Below, one piece after another: positions 18,292 through 26,253 of a stretch of 64,000 nt of DNA. The DNA comes from CAYZMS01 sp964479625 (GTDB lineage: Bacteria; Bacteroidota; Bacteroidia; Chitinophagales; Saprospiraceae), in assembly GCA_964479625.1 (NCBI GenBank), contig CAYZMS010000003.1, positions 1 to 64,000 of the forward strand, written 5' to 3'. The notes beneath the pieces are model-generated. The model worked only from the letters and a program-made list of their open reading frames with translations, ran no database searches and was not told the DNA's origin. Position 1 is the stretch's first letter. Every line of letters begins with the position of its first letter. Made by a program: the position numbers and the translations under genes.

Positions 18292-19560
18292 ATGAATATT
18301 CTGCTACTGGGAGGAGGGGGGCGAGAGCACGCCCTGGCCTGGAAAATTGAACAAAGTCCATTTTGTGATGAACTTTTCATTGCCCCCGGCAACGCTGGAA
18401 CCAAGGCAATAGGTAAGAACCTTCCTGTAGATCCAAATGATTTCCAGGCAGTAAAAAAAGCCGTTTTAGATAAAGCGATCGACCTGGTCATCGTAGGCCC
18501 GGAAGACCCCCTGGTGAATGGTATTTATGATTTCTTTCAGGATGATCCTTCCCTTCAGGGTATACCTTTGGTGGGCCCTTCCAAAGCTGCTGCAAGGCTG
18601 GAGGGAAGCAAAGCCTTTGCCAAGGCCTTTATGAAAGCGTTTGACATACCCACGGCCGGATATCGCGAATTTAGCCGGGCTGAGCTCGAAGAAGGCCTCG
18701 AATATTTGAAAACCGTTAAAGCCCCTTATGTTTTGAAAGCAGATGGACTGGCTGCCGGTAAAGGGGTACTGATCATCAATGACCTGGAAAAGGCACAGGA
18801 AGAGTTCAAAGCGATGCTGGAGGGTAAGTTTGGATCTGCTGGCGAAAAGGTGGTGATCGAGGAGTTCTTAAGCGGTGTCGAATTTTCTGTATTTGTGCTG
18901 ACGGATGGGAAAGACTACCAACTGCTGCCGGTTGCTAAGGATTACAAACGGGTAGGAGTGGGAGATACCGGTTTAAATACCGGTGGTATGGGGGCTATAT
19001 CCTCCCCACCCTTTGTGGACAAGACTATGATGGAAAAGGTCAGGTCCCGTATTATTGAACCTACGATAAAGGGATTGCAAAGTCGCAACATGGTGTATAA
19101 GGGCTTTATTTTCTTTGGGCTGATCAGCGTTGAAGGAGAGCCTTACGTTATAGAGTACAATTGTCGTTTGGGCGATCCGGAAACACAGGTTATTCTTCCC
19201 CGCCTTCGATCCGACCTCCTGGAGTTACTACTCGCGCTGTCCAGGGGGCGGCTGGCTGAGGTCAGGCCAGAGGTTGACCAAAGAGCAGCGGCGACGGTTA
19301 TCCTAGTGTCGGGAGGTTATCCGGAAGCGTACGAAAAAGGCAACCTTATTAAGGGGCTGGAAGCCGTTGAGGGTTGTCAAGTCTTTCTTGCTGGTGCTCA
19401 AGAGGAGAACGGGCTGATCAAAACCTCCGGAGGAAGGGTACTAGCAATTACCACTTTGGCGGATGATTTCAAAGAAGCAGTAGCACAATCCATGAAGGCT
19501 GCTGCCGTTATTGATTTCGAAAAAAAATATTATCGAACGGATATAGGGTTTGACCTGTAG
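18292..19560 (+). CDS. purD: Phosphoribosylamine-glycine ligase (GAR synthetase)
   Basis: A 422-residue ATP-grasp ligase that joins phosphoribosylamine and glycine in purine synthesis. The start MNILLLGGGGREHALAWKI is the canonical PurD N-terminus, so an upstream in-frame start is rejected. Other signatures are DLVIVGPEDPLVNG, GPSKAAARLEGSKAFAKAFM, LKADGLAAGKGV, the ATP-grasp loop, GDTGLNTGGMGAIS, and EYNCRLGDPETQVILPRL with metal-binding residues. Length is normal. A parvulin gene follows 20 nt downstream and may be co-transcribed. Confidence 0.97.
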   Translation: MNILLLGGGGREHALAWKIEQSPFCDELFIAPGNAGTKAIGKNLPVDPNDFQAVKKAVLDKAIDLVIVGPEDPLVNGIYDFFQDDPSLQGIPLVGPSKAAARLEGSKAFAKAFMKAFDIPTAGYREFSRAELEEGLEYLKTVKAPYVLKADGLAAGKGVLIINDLEKAQEEFKAMLEGKFGSAGEKVVIEEFLSGVEFSVFVLTDGKDYQLLPVAKDYKRVGVGDTGLNTGGMGAISSPPFVDKTMMEKVRSRIIEPTIKGLQSRNMVYKGFIFFGLISVEGEPYVIEYNCRLGDPETQVILPRLRSDLLELLLALSRGRLAEVRPEVDQRAAATVILVSGGYPEAYEKGNLIKGLEAVEGCQVFLAGAQEENGLIKTSGGRVLAITTLADDFKEAVAQSMKAAAVIDFEKKYYRTDIGFDL

Positions 19561-19580
19561 TTAAATCGACTATAAGTACA

Positions 19581-21563
19581 ATGATAATGGCTAGAATTAC
19601 TCTCCTTTTGGCTTGCTTAACGCCTTTCGGGCTGGGCCTCCTGTCGGCTCAAAATGATGAGACCATCCTATTTACAGTGGAGGATACCCCCGTGTCGGTG
19701 TCGGAATTCACTTATATATATAGCAAGACCAACGGGCAAAAAGCGGATTATTCCCGGGAATCCCTGGAAGAATACCTGGACCTGTACATTAAATTCAAAC
19801 TAAAAGTACAAAAGGCCAGGGACCTGCAATTAGATACCATCAAGCAGTTACAAAATGAACTGGCCGGCTATCGCCGGCAGTTGGCCGACTCCTACCTGAT
19901 CAACCGGGAGGTTACCGAAAAACTGGTTCGGCAGTTATGGGAGCGCAATCAAACAGATGTACGGATCAGTCACCTTCTCTTTCTGGCCGGCCCGGATGCT
20001 ACCCCGTCAGACACGCTGGCTGCATTCCAAAAGGCGCAGCAGGCATACCAACGTCTACGGAGGGGAACAGATTTTGAAGTGTCAGCGGTTGAAGTCTCAG
20101 AAGATCAGAGCGCCACTGAAAACAAGGGGGACCTGGGATTCTTATCTGTTCCTTTCCCAAATGGGTTTGACGAGGTAGAAGCCGCGGCTTATTCACTGGA
20201 GCCTGGAGCTTTTTCCAAGCCGGTTCGATCCAACCTTGGGTATCATATTGTAAAACTGGTAGAAAAAAGACCAGCTCGGGGAGAGATCGAAGCCGCTCAC
20301 CTATTACTTCGTACGAAAGACAAGGATCCGACAGCAGTTAAGCGACTGATCGATAGCTTACACCAATACCTGGTAGAAGAAGATGGCGACTTCACTCAGC
20401 TTGTTCGAACCTACAGCGAGGATGACCGTACGGCCCCCCGCGGTGGATATATCGGTTTTTTTGGGATCAATCGTTTTGAAGAGGCTTTTGAGGAGGCTGC
20501 ATTCTCTATTCCAGAAGATGGAGCATACTCCAAACCGGTACAGACCTCTCTGGGCTGGCATATTATCAAACGCATCAGCCTTAAAGCCGGAGAACCATAC
20601 GACATGGCTAAAACCAGGCTCGAAGCTATGGTGAAGAAAGATAGTCGGTTTGAGCAAGCCAGGCAGGCCCTGCTCCAGGATATCCAAAAAGAAAATGGGT
20701 ATATGGAGTTTCCAAAAAACCTGGAGGCCTTCACCCAGACCTTGAACGATACCTTTCTGACCTTCCGCTGGAAACCTGGAGCTCCCAATGCCGATGCCCC
20801 ACTATTCCAATTAGGTGGCGAAACCTATACAGTTGGAGACTATGAAGACTACCTGAGCCGAAGTACGCGGGATCGACTTCGACTTAACCGGACCCTTAGC
20901 CCAGAGGAAGCCGCGATTGATCTTTTCCCGGCCTATCTCGAAAATGAGTTATTGAGGTTTGAGGAAAAACAACTGGAAGAAAAATACCCGGAATTCAAAG
21001 CACTGATGCGAGAATATGAGGAGGGGATCATATTATTCGAAGTGACCAAAATGAAAGTCTGGGATAAAGCCGCCCAGGATACAGCTGGCCTGCAAGCTTT
21101 TTTTGAGACCATTCCCGGGAAATATCGCTGGAATGAACGGGCAGAGGTTAGTGAGTACACCGTGAAATACGAGGATAAGGATATCCTTACCGACTTGCGG
21201 GAGTACGCATCGGATCACCGCCCCAAAGAAGTGTTGGAACAGTTTAATACGGAGGAGGCCAGTAAGGTCTATTACGAGCCGAAAACGCTTGAAAAAGAAA
21301 AGAACCCGGAGGCGGCTGCCTTTATCGAATGGCGGGAAGGCTACATGACTACCCTGAAATTGAGTCCGAAAAGGGATTATTACAGTTTCCAAAAGATCGA
21401 AAAAATCCTGCCGGCCGAAGATAAAACACTAAACGAAGCCAGAGGTTACATCATCGCTGATTATCAGGATTTGTTGGAAAAGCAGTGGATAGAAGAATTG
21501 AAGGAGGAATATGAAGTAAAGGTCAACCAGAGCGTTTTTGAAGATCTTATCAAGAAAAGTTAA
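19581..21563 (+). CDS. Periplasmic peptidyl-prolyl isomerase with two parvulin domains
   Basis: A 660-residue exported chaperone/isomerase. It has a signal peptide (about residues 1-24, LLACLTPFGLGLLSAQ) and a SurA-like N-terminal helical region. Two PpiC-type parvulin repeats follow: ISHLLFLAG to LGYHIVKLVEKRP (about 132-230), and IEAAHLLLRTKDKDP to LGWHIIKRISLK (about 238-335). The long C-terminal extension (about 340-660) is poorly conserved and probably helical. It is the first of three adjacent periplasmic folding genes, 2 nt before the next. The likely role is outer-membrane protein biogenesis. Confidence 0.9.
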   Translation: MIMARITLLLACLTPFGLGLLSAQNDETILFTVEDTPVSVSEFTYIYSKTNGQKADYSRESLEEYLDLYIKFKLKVQKARDLQLDTIKQLQNELAGYRRQLADSYLINREVTEKLVRQLWERNQTDVRISHLLFLAGPDATPSDTLAAFQKAQQAYQRLRRGTDFEVSAVEVSEDQSATENKGDLGFLSVPFPNGFDEVEAAAYSLEPGAFSKPVRSNLGYHIVKLVEKRPARGEIEAAHLLLRTKDKDPTAVKRLIDSLHQYLVEEDGDFTQLVRTYSEDDRTAPRGGYIGFFGINRFEEAFEEAAFSIPEDGAYSKPVQTSLGWHIIKRISLKAGEPYDMAKTRLEAMVKKDSRFEQARQALLQDIQKENGYMEFPKNLEAFTQTLNDTFLTFRWKPGAPNADAPLFQLGGETYTVGDYEDYLSRSTRDRLRLNRTLSPEEAAIDLFPAYLENELLRFEEKQLEEKYPEFKALMREYEEGIILFEVTKMKVWDKAAQDTAGLQAFFETIPGKYRWNERAEVSEYTVKYEDKDILTDLREYASDHRPKEVLEQFNTEEASKVYYEPKTLEKEKNPEAAAFIEWREGYMTTLKLSPKRDYYSFQKIEKILPAEDKTLNEARGYIIADYQDLLEKQWIEELKEEYEVKVNQSVFEDLIKKS

Positions 21564-21565
21564 TT

Positions 21566-22435
21566 ATGTGTAAACGGGTGCTATCCCATTATTTTTTTGT
21601 TCTACTGGCCTTGGCCGGGCTGATGATCGTTTCCGCTTGTCAATCAAAGAAAGCAGAAGAAGATCCCCTGCTGGCCCAGGTCTTTAACCGGACCCTGCAC
21701 CTATCAGATCTGGATGGTTTATTCCCCGAAGGAACAACCAGCTCTGACAGCACCTTGATCATTGGTGCTTTCACCAATCGTTGGATCAGGGAGGCACTCG
21801 TGCTGACGGAGGCGGAGCGCAATTTGCCGAGCGACCTGAATATCGATAAGCTGGTCCGGGATTATCGTGCTTCCCTTATTCGACATAATTACGAGCAGGC
21901 TCTGGTGGAGCAATTACTGGACTCTACCGTTTCTCAAAAGGAACTCAGTCAGTTTTACGAAGCAAATAAAGAACAATATCAATTGGAGACCCCCATTATC
22001 AGATGCCGGTTCCTTAAGGTGCCCAGTAGTCTGGATCTGCCGGATAGCCTTAGGTTTTGGTGGAATGATTCCGACCATTATATGGAGCAGATCAGGGCTT
22101 TTGCTGAAAAGGGAGGTGCGGCCTACATACTCAATGACAGCAGCTGGACCAGGCTGGATGAGCTAAGCCCGGAAGCGCCTGGTGAGTTGTTGGAAGAAAG
22201 GAACATAAAAAGCAAAACAAAATTTCAGCATAAAAATGCTGATTTTACCTATTTTTTCGAGTTGTTGGAAATGAAAAACAGCACAGAAATTGCTCCTCTT
22301 GGTTTTATCGAAGGTCAGGCCAGGAAGGCAATTTTGCATAACCGAAAGTTAAAATTGCTGGAAGAAAAACGGGAAAGCTTATATGAATTGCACATGCGCC
22401 AGGGAAATGTAAAGATCTTTGATTTTCCCGGTTAG
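21566..22435 (+). CDS. SurA-N-like lipoprotein lacking the isomerase domain
   Basis: A 289-residue lipoprotein with a lipobox VSAC (Cys25). The segment DPLLAQVFNRTLHLSDLDGLFP resembles the N-terminal chaperone part of SurA-type proteins, and helices around ALVEQLLDSTVSQKELSQFYEANKEQYQ continue it. No parvulin motif (HILL or GxHI) is visible, so it is probably a non-catalytic periplasmic chaperone. It is sandwiched between two genuine parvulin genes, 2 nt after the first and 127 nt before the second, an arrangement I recall from other Bacteroidota. Confidence 0.72.
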   Translation: MCKRVLSHYFFVLLALAGLMIVSACQSKKAEEDPLLAQVFNRTLHLSDLDGLFPEGTTSSDSTLIIGAFTNRWIREALVLTEAERNLPSDLNIDKLVRDYRASLIRHNYEQALVEQLLDSTVSQKELSQFYEANKEQYQLETPIIRCRFLKVPSSLDLPDSLRFWWNDSDHYMEQIRAFAEKGGAAYILNDSSWTRLDELSPEAPGELLEERNIKSKTKFQHKNADFTYFFELLEMKNSTEIAPLGFIEGQARKAILHNRKLKLLEEKRESLYELHMRQGNVKIFDFPG

Positions 22436-22562
22436 GGCTTTGTGCTCTCCCCGCAGTGGAATACAACCCTGGAGCCTTATTCATTCCTCTTTTCCTAAGA
22501 GACCTGAAGGTACATAAGTATTGAACGGGAACCTGACCAAAACTTTGAAATTTAACTTTACG

Positions 22563-23918
22563 ATGAATCGCTTTTATATCCTTATCTTTTTTCTCTTTTT
22601 AGCCATTGCCAGCTTTGCCCAGAAGGCAATAATTGACAAGGTCGTAGCTACGGTTGGAGGTGAATTGATTCTCTTGTCTGATGTAGAACAACAACATGCT
22701 TTGATGGAAGCTCAAAACGGTAGAGTTCCAGAAGATGCCCGTTGCCGCATCCTTGATCAATTGATGGCTTCGAAATTACTCATCCACCAGGCACGGCTGG
22801 ATAGTATTGAAATTCAGGATTCGGAAGTAGAAGCACAGCTGGATGCCCGTATCGAACGTATTCTGACCTTTATGAATAATGACGTTGGTCAATTTGAAGA
22901 GTACTACGGGCAGACCATCAAAGAAGTTAAAGAACAATTCAGAGAGGATCTTAAAAATCAATTAATGGCCGAACGAATGCGGGCCAGTATTATGGCCGAT
23001 GTTACGGTTACTCCTTCTGAAGTCAAGAATTTCTTTGCCGAAATTCCCGAAGATAGCCTTCCCTATTTCAATGCAGAAGTGGAGATCAGGGAGATCGTCC
23101 ATAAACCGGAAGTGAGTAAAGAGGAAAGGGCCAAAACAATAGCACAATTGAAGGATATTCGCCAACAGATAATGGATGGGGCAGATTTTGCCGAAATGGC
23201 TATGGAATATTCACAGGATGGCTCGGCACGGATTGGGGGTGACCTCGGTTGGACCACGCGCGGTAAATTCGTACCCGAGTTTGAAGCAGCTGCCTATAAA
23301 CTGGAGATCAACGAAGTTTCAGATATTGTAGAATCCGAATTTGGGTTTCATCTTATCCAAATGATGGGGCGTCGTGGAAACAGTATAAACGTGCGCCATA
23401 TTCTCTTAAAGCCAGAAATCACCCAAGCTGACCTGGACAAAGCGCGTATCCACCTGGATTCTGTTCGCACCATGATCCTGGATAGCCTTTATACCTTTTC
23501 CATCGCTGTTAAACGGTTCTCCCAGGATGACCAACAATCCTATAACAATGACGGGCGGATGGTCAACCCGGTGACCGGGAACACGTTCTTCGAGATCGGC
23601 GATCTAGATCCGGATATCTATTTCACTATCGATACCATGGAAGTAGGAACTATTTCGGCTCCTTTTGAATTCAAAAATCAAATGGGGGAGCGCATGTATC
23701 GCATAATTTTACTGGACTCCCGATCCAAACCTCACCGGGCTAATCTGAAAGAGGATTATTTTAAGATCCAAAGAGCAGCCATTGACTCCAAGAAAAGCGA
23801 ATACATAAGTTCATGGGTAGGCGATCATATTAGCTCCACTTACGTTCAGATTGATGGCTTGTATGAAGGGTGCCCGGCGTTGATGCAACGCTGGACAGGG
23901 GAGAAGATCCGGCCCTGA
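22563..23918 (+). CDS. SurA-like periplasmic peptidyl-prolyl isomerase
   Basis: A 451-residue exported SurA-type protein. The signal peptide is MNRFYILIFFLFLAIASFAQ, followed directly by the hallmark IIDKVVATVGGELILLSDVE of the SurA N-domain. The first parvulin domain spans about 175-270 (VEIREIVHKPEVSKEER, GGDLGWTTRGKFVPEFEAAAY, FGFHLIQMMGRRG). A second parvulin-like domain begins at INVRHILLKPEITQADL and is more divergent. The start at 22563 is chosen because an upstream ATG adds 14 polar residues in front of the signal peptide. It completes the three-gene folding cluster and converges on the sigma-factor gene. Confidence 0.92.
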   Translation: MNRFYILIFFLFLAIASFAQKAIIDKVVATVGGELILLSDVEQQHALMEAQNGRVPEDARCRILDQLMASKLLIHQARLDSIEIQDSEVEAQLDARIERILTFMNNDVGQFEEYYGQTIKEVKEQFREDLKNQLMAERMRASIMADVTVTPSEVKNFFAEIPEDSLPYFNAEVEIREIVHKPEVSKEERAKTIAQLKDIRQQIMDGADFAEMAMEYSQDGSARIGGDLGWTTRGKFVPEFEAAAYKLEINEVSDIVESEFGFHLIQMMGRRGNSINVRHILLKPEITQADLDKARIHLDSVRTMILDSLYTFSIAVKRFSQDDQQSYNNDGRMVNPVTGNTFFEIGDLDPDIYFTIDTMEVGTISAPFEFKNQMGERMYRIILLDSRSKPHRANLKEDYFKIQRAAIDSKKSEYISSWVGDHISSTYVQIDGLYEGCPALMQRWTGEKIRP

Positions 23919-23931
23919 CCAAATACAAGGG

Positions 23932-24456
23932 CTAGTTAAACATTGCTCTGGAGGTATAATGCTCTTTGATTAATTCTTTTAACTTCTTACGGGCAAAGAA
24001 GATTCGGCTTTTTACTGTCCCCATCGGCAGTTCCAATGTTTCGCTTATTTCATCATATCTATAGCCGGTAAAGAACATTAGAAAAGGACGACTATAACGC
24101 TCCCCAATTTCCTCGAACAGTTCTCCTATTTCCTCCATCGTCAGACGGGATTCCCCTGCATTTTGAACCGTTTGTCGATTTTCCAGGGCGAAAAGGAAAG
24201 TGTCAAGTGGCTCATTTACCACCTTGGACCGGCGTCTCTTTCGGTACCGATTGATGAATGTGTTTTTCATGATGGTGGAGATCCATCCTTTGAAATTGGT
24301 ACCTTTTTTAAATTTATCCCGATGGACATAAGCCTTCATGGTCGTTTCCTGCAACAAGTCTCGGGCTTCATCATTTCTTTTAGTTAACTTTCTGGCAAAA
24401 GCAAGCAAAGTATCTTCAAATTGATCGTAATGCTGGACAAATTCGGTGTTGGTCAT
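23932..24456 (-). CDS. ECF-type RNA polymerase sigma factor
   Basis: A 174-residue group 4 sigma factor. Region 2 spans about 10-80 (ARDLLQETTMKAYVHRDKF, NFKGWISTIMKNTFINRYRKRRR) and region 4 about 115-165 (PFLMFFTGYRYDEISETLELPMGTVKSRIFFARKKLKEL). No anti-sigma gene is adjacent. It follows the Xre-type gene on the same strand by 92 nt, and that gap contains a 13-bp inverted repeat (24468-24523) that could be an operator. Sigma factors of this shape are widespread and constitutive-looking in Bacteroidota; the regulon is unknown. Confidence 0.93.
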   Translation of the reverse strand: MTNTEFVQHYDQFEDTLLAFARKLTKRNDEARDLLQETTMKAYVHRDKFKKGTNFKGWISTIMKNTFINRYRKRRRSKVVNEPLDTFLFALENRQTVQNAGESRLTMEEIGELFEEIGERYSRPFLMFFTGYRYDEISETLELPMGTVKSRIFFARKKLKELIKEHYTSRAMFN

Positions 24457-24467
24457 TAAGCGGGCAA

Positions 24468-24523
24468 TTTTAATTCAGATTTTAGAGTTTCTGTTATATA
24501 TAGATAACGCATCTGAATTAAAA
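24468..24523. repeat. Nested inverted repeat upstream of the ECF sigma gene
   Basis: Perfect 13-bp arms TTTTAATTCAGAT (24468-24480) and ATCTGAATTAAAA (24511-24523) enclose a second small dyad GTTAT/ATAAC. The outer left arm begins 12 nt upstream of the sigma-factor start codon. It may be an operator or a leader hairpin; no U-tract marks it as a terminator. Confidence 0.5.
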
Positions 24524-24548
24524 ATGTTTATTTTTTTCACAAAAAATC

Positions 24549-25085
24549 TTATCCGACATTTTTTTGACTATTTTGCCCGATTAGTTGGAGAATGTTGTCA
24601 TTGTGCAATAGAACGTGATCGATCAGGCTGATCAGGTTAGTGATATCAGCCTGTAATCTTCGGGCATCTTCAGAAAGTTGATCATTGGATTGCTCCAACT
24701 TAAACCGGTAGAAGGCTTTAAATCCCTCCAGCATTTTCCGTACCCTGAACGTATTGGTGGTGAAGGCGGAGATTCCTTTTTCCATTCGGTTGAAGGGGAG
24801 GGCATTCGAAGTGGCTCCCGAGGCCACCTTCTTTTCTTTTTCTCTACGATAGGGATTTGCTTTTTCAGGGCCCCCAATAGCTTCCAGGTCTCTTTCTACC
24901 AGTTCCTGCATACTCACATTGAATGACCTTGCCAATTGCAGTACAAAATTAAACTTCGGGCGTACATTTTTGCTTTCATAAGCCGCAACGCTACTCCTTT
25001 TAACACCCAGTTCCTGTGCCATTCTTTCCTGAGACCAACCGTTCCACTTTCTTAAGAATCGAATGTTTTTTGCCAGATAGTCCAT
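24549..25085 (-). CDS. Xre-family HTH transcriptional regulator
   Basis: A 178-residue DNA-binding protein. The N-terminal HTH_3 domain spans about residues 5-65 (NIRFLRKWNGWSQERMAQEL, VKRSSVAAYESKNVRPKFN). A linker rich in Lys/Arg leads to a helical C-terminal region (about 105-170) ending in ITNLISLIDHVLLHNDNILQLIG. It is paralogous to the regulator at 25728, which has the same domain order. It diverges from the YtxH-like gene, and an 11-bp inverted repeat lies in the shared upstream region, consistent with autoregulation. Ligand and targets are unknown. Confidence 0.85.
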   Translation of the reverse strand: MDYLAKNIRFLRKWNGWSQERMAQELGVKRSSVAAYESKNVRPKFNFVLQLARSFNVSMQELVERDLEAIGGPEKANPYRREKEKKVASGATSNALPFNRMEKGISAFTTNTFRVRKMLEGFKAFYRFKLEQSNDQLSEDARRLQADITNLISLIDHVLLHNDNILQLIGQNSQKNVG

Positions 25086-25133
25086 TATTTCTAAAAAATT
25101 TTTCAGTTTCTGAACACAGAAGAGGATGAGTAT

Positions 25134-25199
25134 GTTTAAAAAATGAACAAAATTTCAAATCTTTCTGCTTGAAAATTTAGAAAAGTATATTTTTTAAAC
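25134..25199. repeat. Inverted repeat in the xre-ytxH divergent spacer
   Basis: GTTTAAAAAAT (25134-25144) and ATTTTTTAAAC (25189-25199) are perfect 11-bp inverted copies 44 nt apart in the 140-nt spacer between the minus-strand Xre gene and the plus-strand YtxH-like gene. They are candidate operator halves for the adjacent regulator. Confidence 0.45.
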
Positions 25200-25225
25200 A
25201 AGTAGAACTAAATTATTTATTTCTT

Positions 25226-25516
25226 ATGGATCGCAAGACAAGTTATTGGCTATTTGGAGGATTATTAGCTGGAGGAGTTGCTGGTTATTGGTTAAATTCT
25301 AAAGATGGTAGAGCACTTCGAAAAGAGGCCGTTGATAAATCGATTAACATGGCAGAAACCGTTCAGGAACAAGCTAAGGGTACGGCTAATCAGGTAGCAC
25401 AATCAGTAAATGATTACGCCAATCAGGTAATTCCTTCCAAGGATGCCTATAGAGAAGGGGTAGAAAAAGCCAGAAAGAAACTCCAGCAGGCGGTAGAATT
25501 ACTTTCGCTGAATTAA
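25226..25516 (+). CDS. YtxH-like small membrane-anchored protein
   Basis: A 96-residue protein with one N-terminal transmembrane/glycine-zipper segment (YWLFGGLLAGGVAGYWLNS), followed by a long polar amphipathic helix (KEAVDKSINMAETVQEQAKG, TANQVAQSVNDYANQV). This is the layout of the YtxH (GvpP-like) family, often linked to general stress, though the function is not defined. It lies between two paralogous Xre regulators and is divergently transcribed from the first, so it is a likely regulatory target. Confidence 0.7.
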   Translation: MDRKTSYWLFGGLLAGGVAGYWLNSKDGRALRKEAVDKSINMAETVQEQAKGTANQVAQSVNDYANQVIPSKDAYREGVEKARKKLQQAVELLSLN

Positions 25517-25612
25517 CATAAAAATGGAGCAATTCCCTATTACAATTACAGATCAAATTTAAACTTACTGAGCTGGTAGGCAGCCAAATAAACGCAAACT
25601 GCTGCAGTACTC

Positions 25613-25650
25613 AAAAACGCTTTTCGGACCTTTTCCGAGTGGCGTTTTTT
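25613..25650 (+). terminator. Intrinsic terminator downstream of the YtxH-like gene
   Basis: Outer arms AAAACGC/GCGTTTT and inner arms TCGGA/TCCGA form one imperfect hairpin ending in a run of six T. It lies about 100 nt after the YtxH-like stop and upstream of the second Xre gene. Confidence 0.6.
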
Positions 25651-25727
25651 CGTCTGGGTCAAGGGGAGTTGGAATAGGAGTCGGTTTTAGGCTCTGGAAT
25701 GCTGGTCATTTTGTAGTTTTATAGATC

Positions 25728-26231
25728 ATGGAAAAAAATATACCAACCCGATCTGCACAACTGGTAGTTTTTGGTCGGAATGTTCGGTTTTTACGCAAAT
25801 TAAAAGGACTTACCCAAGCCCAATTAGCGGAGCAGTTATCAGTTAATAGAAGTCGAATCGCCGGTTGGGAATTGGGAAGTATTGAGCCTGACTTTGAAAA
25901 ACTGTTTGAATTAGCTGCCTTTCTGGAAGTGGCTCCAGAGGAGTTATTAGCGGAGGATTTTAGCCAAATTGACCTGGAAGACCATTTACTATCTCCGATT
26001 TCAATCGAGCACCAGGGAGGTAGGCTGCAGGAATTGGCCAGTCAGACGCTGGAAGCGGAAAAGGCTTTGGAAGGATTTAGGGAACTGGTCGCCCTCAGGT
26101 ATTCCAATGCAGATCCTGAGGATGAAGGGTTAATGAACCTGTTTTACCAATGGGATAACCTAAGCGAGATTTTTAGACTCTTGATTCGGACCAACTGGGA
26201 TTTTCTGGGAGCGGAGGAATCTTCCTCCTGA
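25728..26231 (+). CDS. Xre-family HTH transcriptional regulator (paralogue)
   Basis: A 167-residue regulator with an HTH_3 domain at about residues 12-70 (NVRFLRKLKGLTQAQLAEQL, VNRSRIAGWELGSIEPDFEK) and a helical C-terminal part (AEKALEGFRELVAL to LFYQWDNLSEIFRLLI). The layout and the phrase FLRK match the regulator at 24549, so the two are paralogues. It converges with the dioxygenase-methyltransferase gene, 22 nt apart. The target is unknown; it could act on the YtxH-like gene or on its paralogue. Confidence 0.85.
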   Translation: MEKNIPTRSAQLVVFGRNVRFLRKLKGLTQAQLAEQLSVNRSRIAGWELGSIEPDFEKLFELAAFLEVAPEELLAEDFSQIDLEDHLLSPISIEHQGGRLQELASQTLEAEKALEGFRELVALRYSNADPEDEGLMNLFYQWDNLSEIFRLLIRTNWDFLGAEESSS

Positions 26232-26253
26232 AGAAAGACCGGTTAACAAGGGG

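Noticed and set aside
18225..18491. 89-codon N-terminal extension of RuvA
   Set aside because: It overlaps the purD promoter and coding sequence and does not resemble RuvA; the family starts at MITYIKG.
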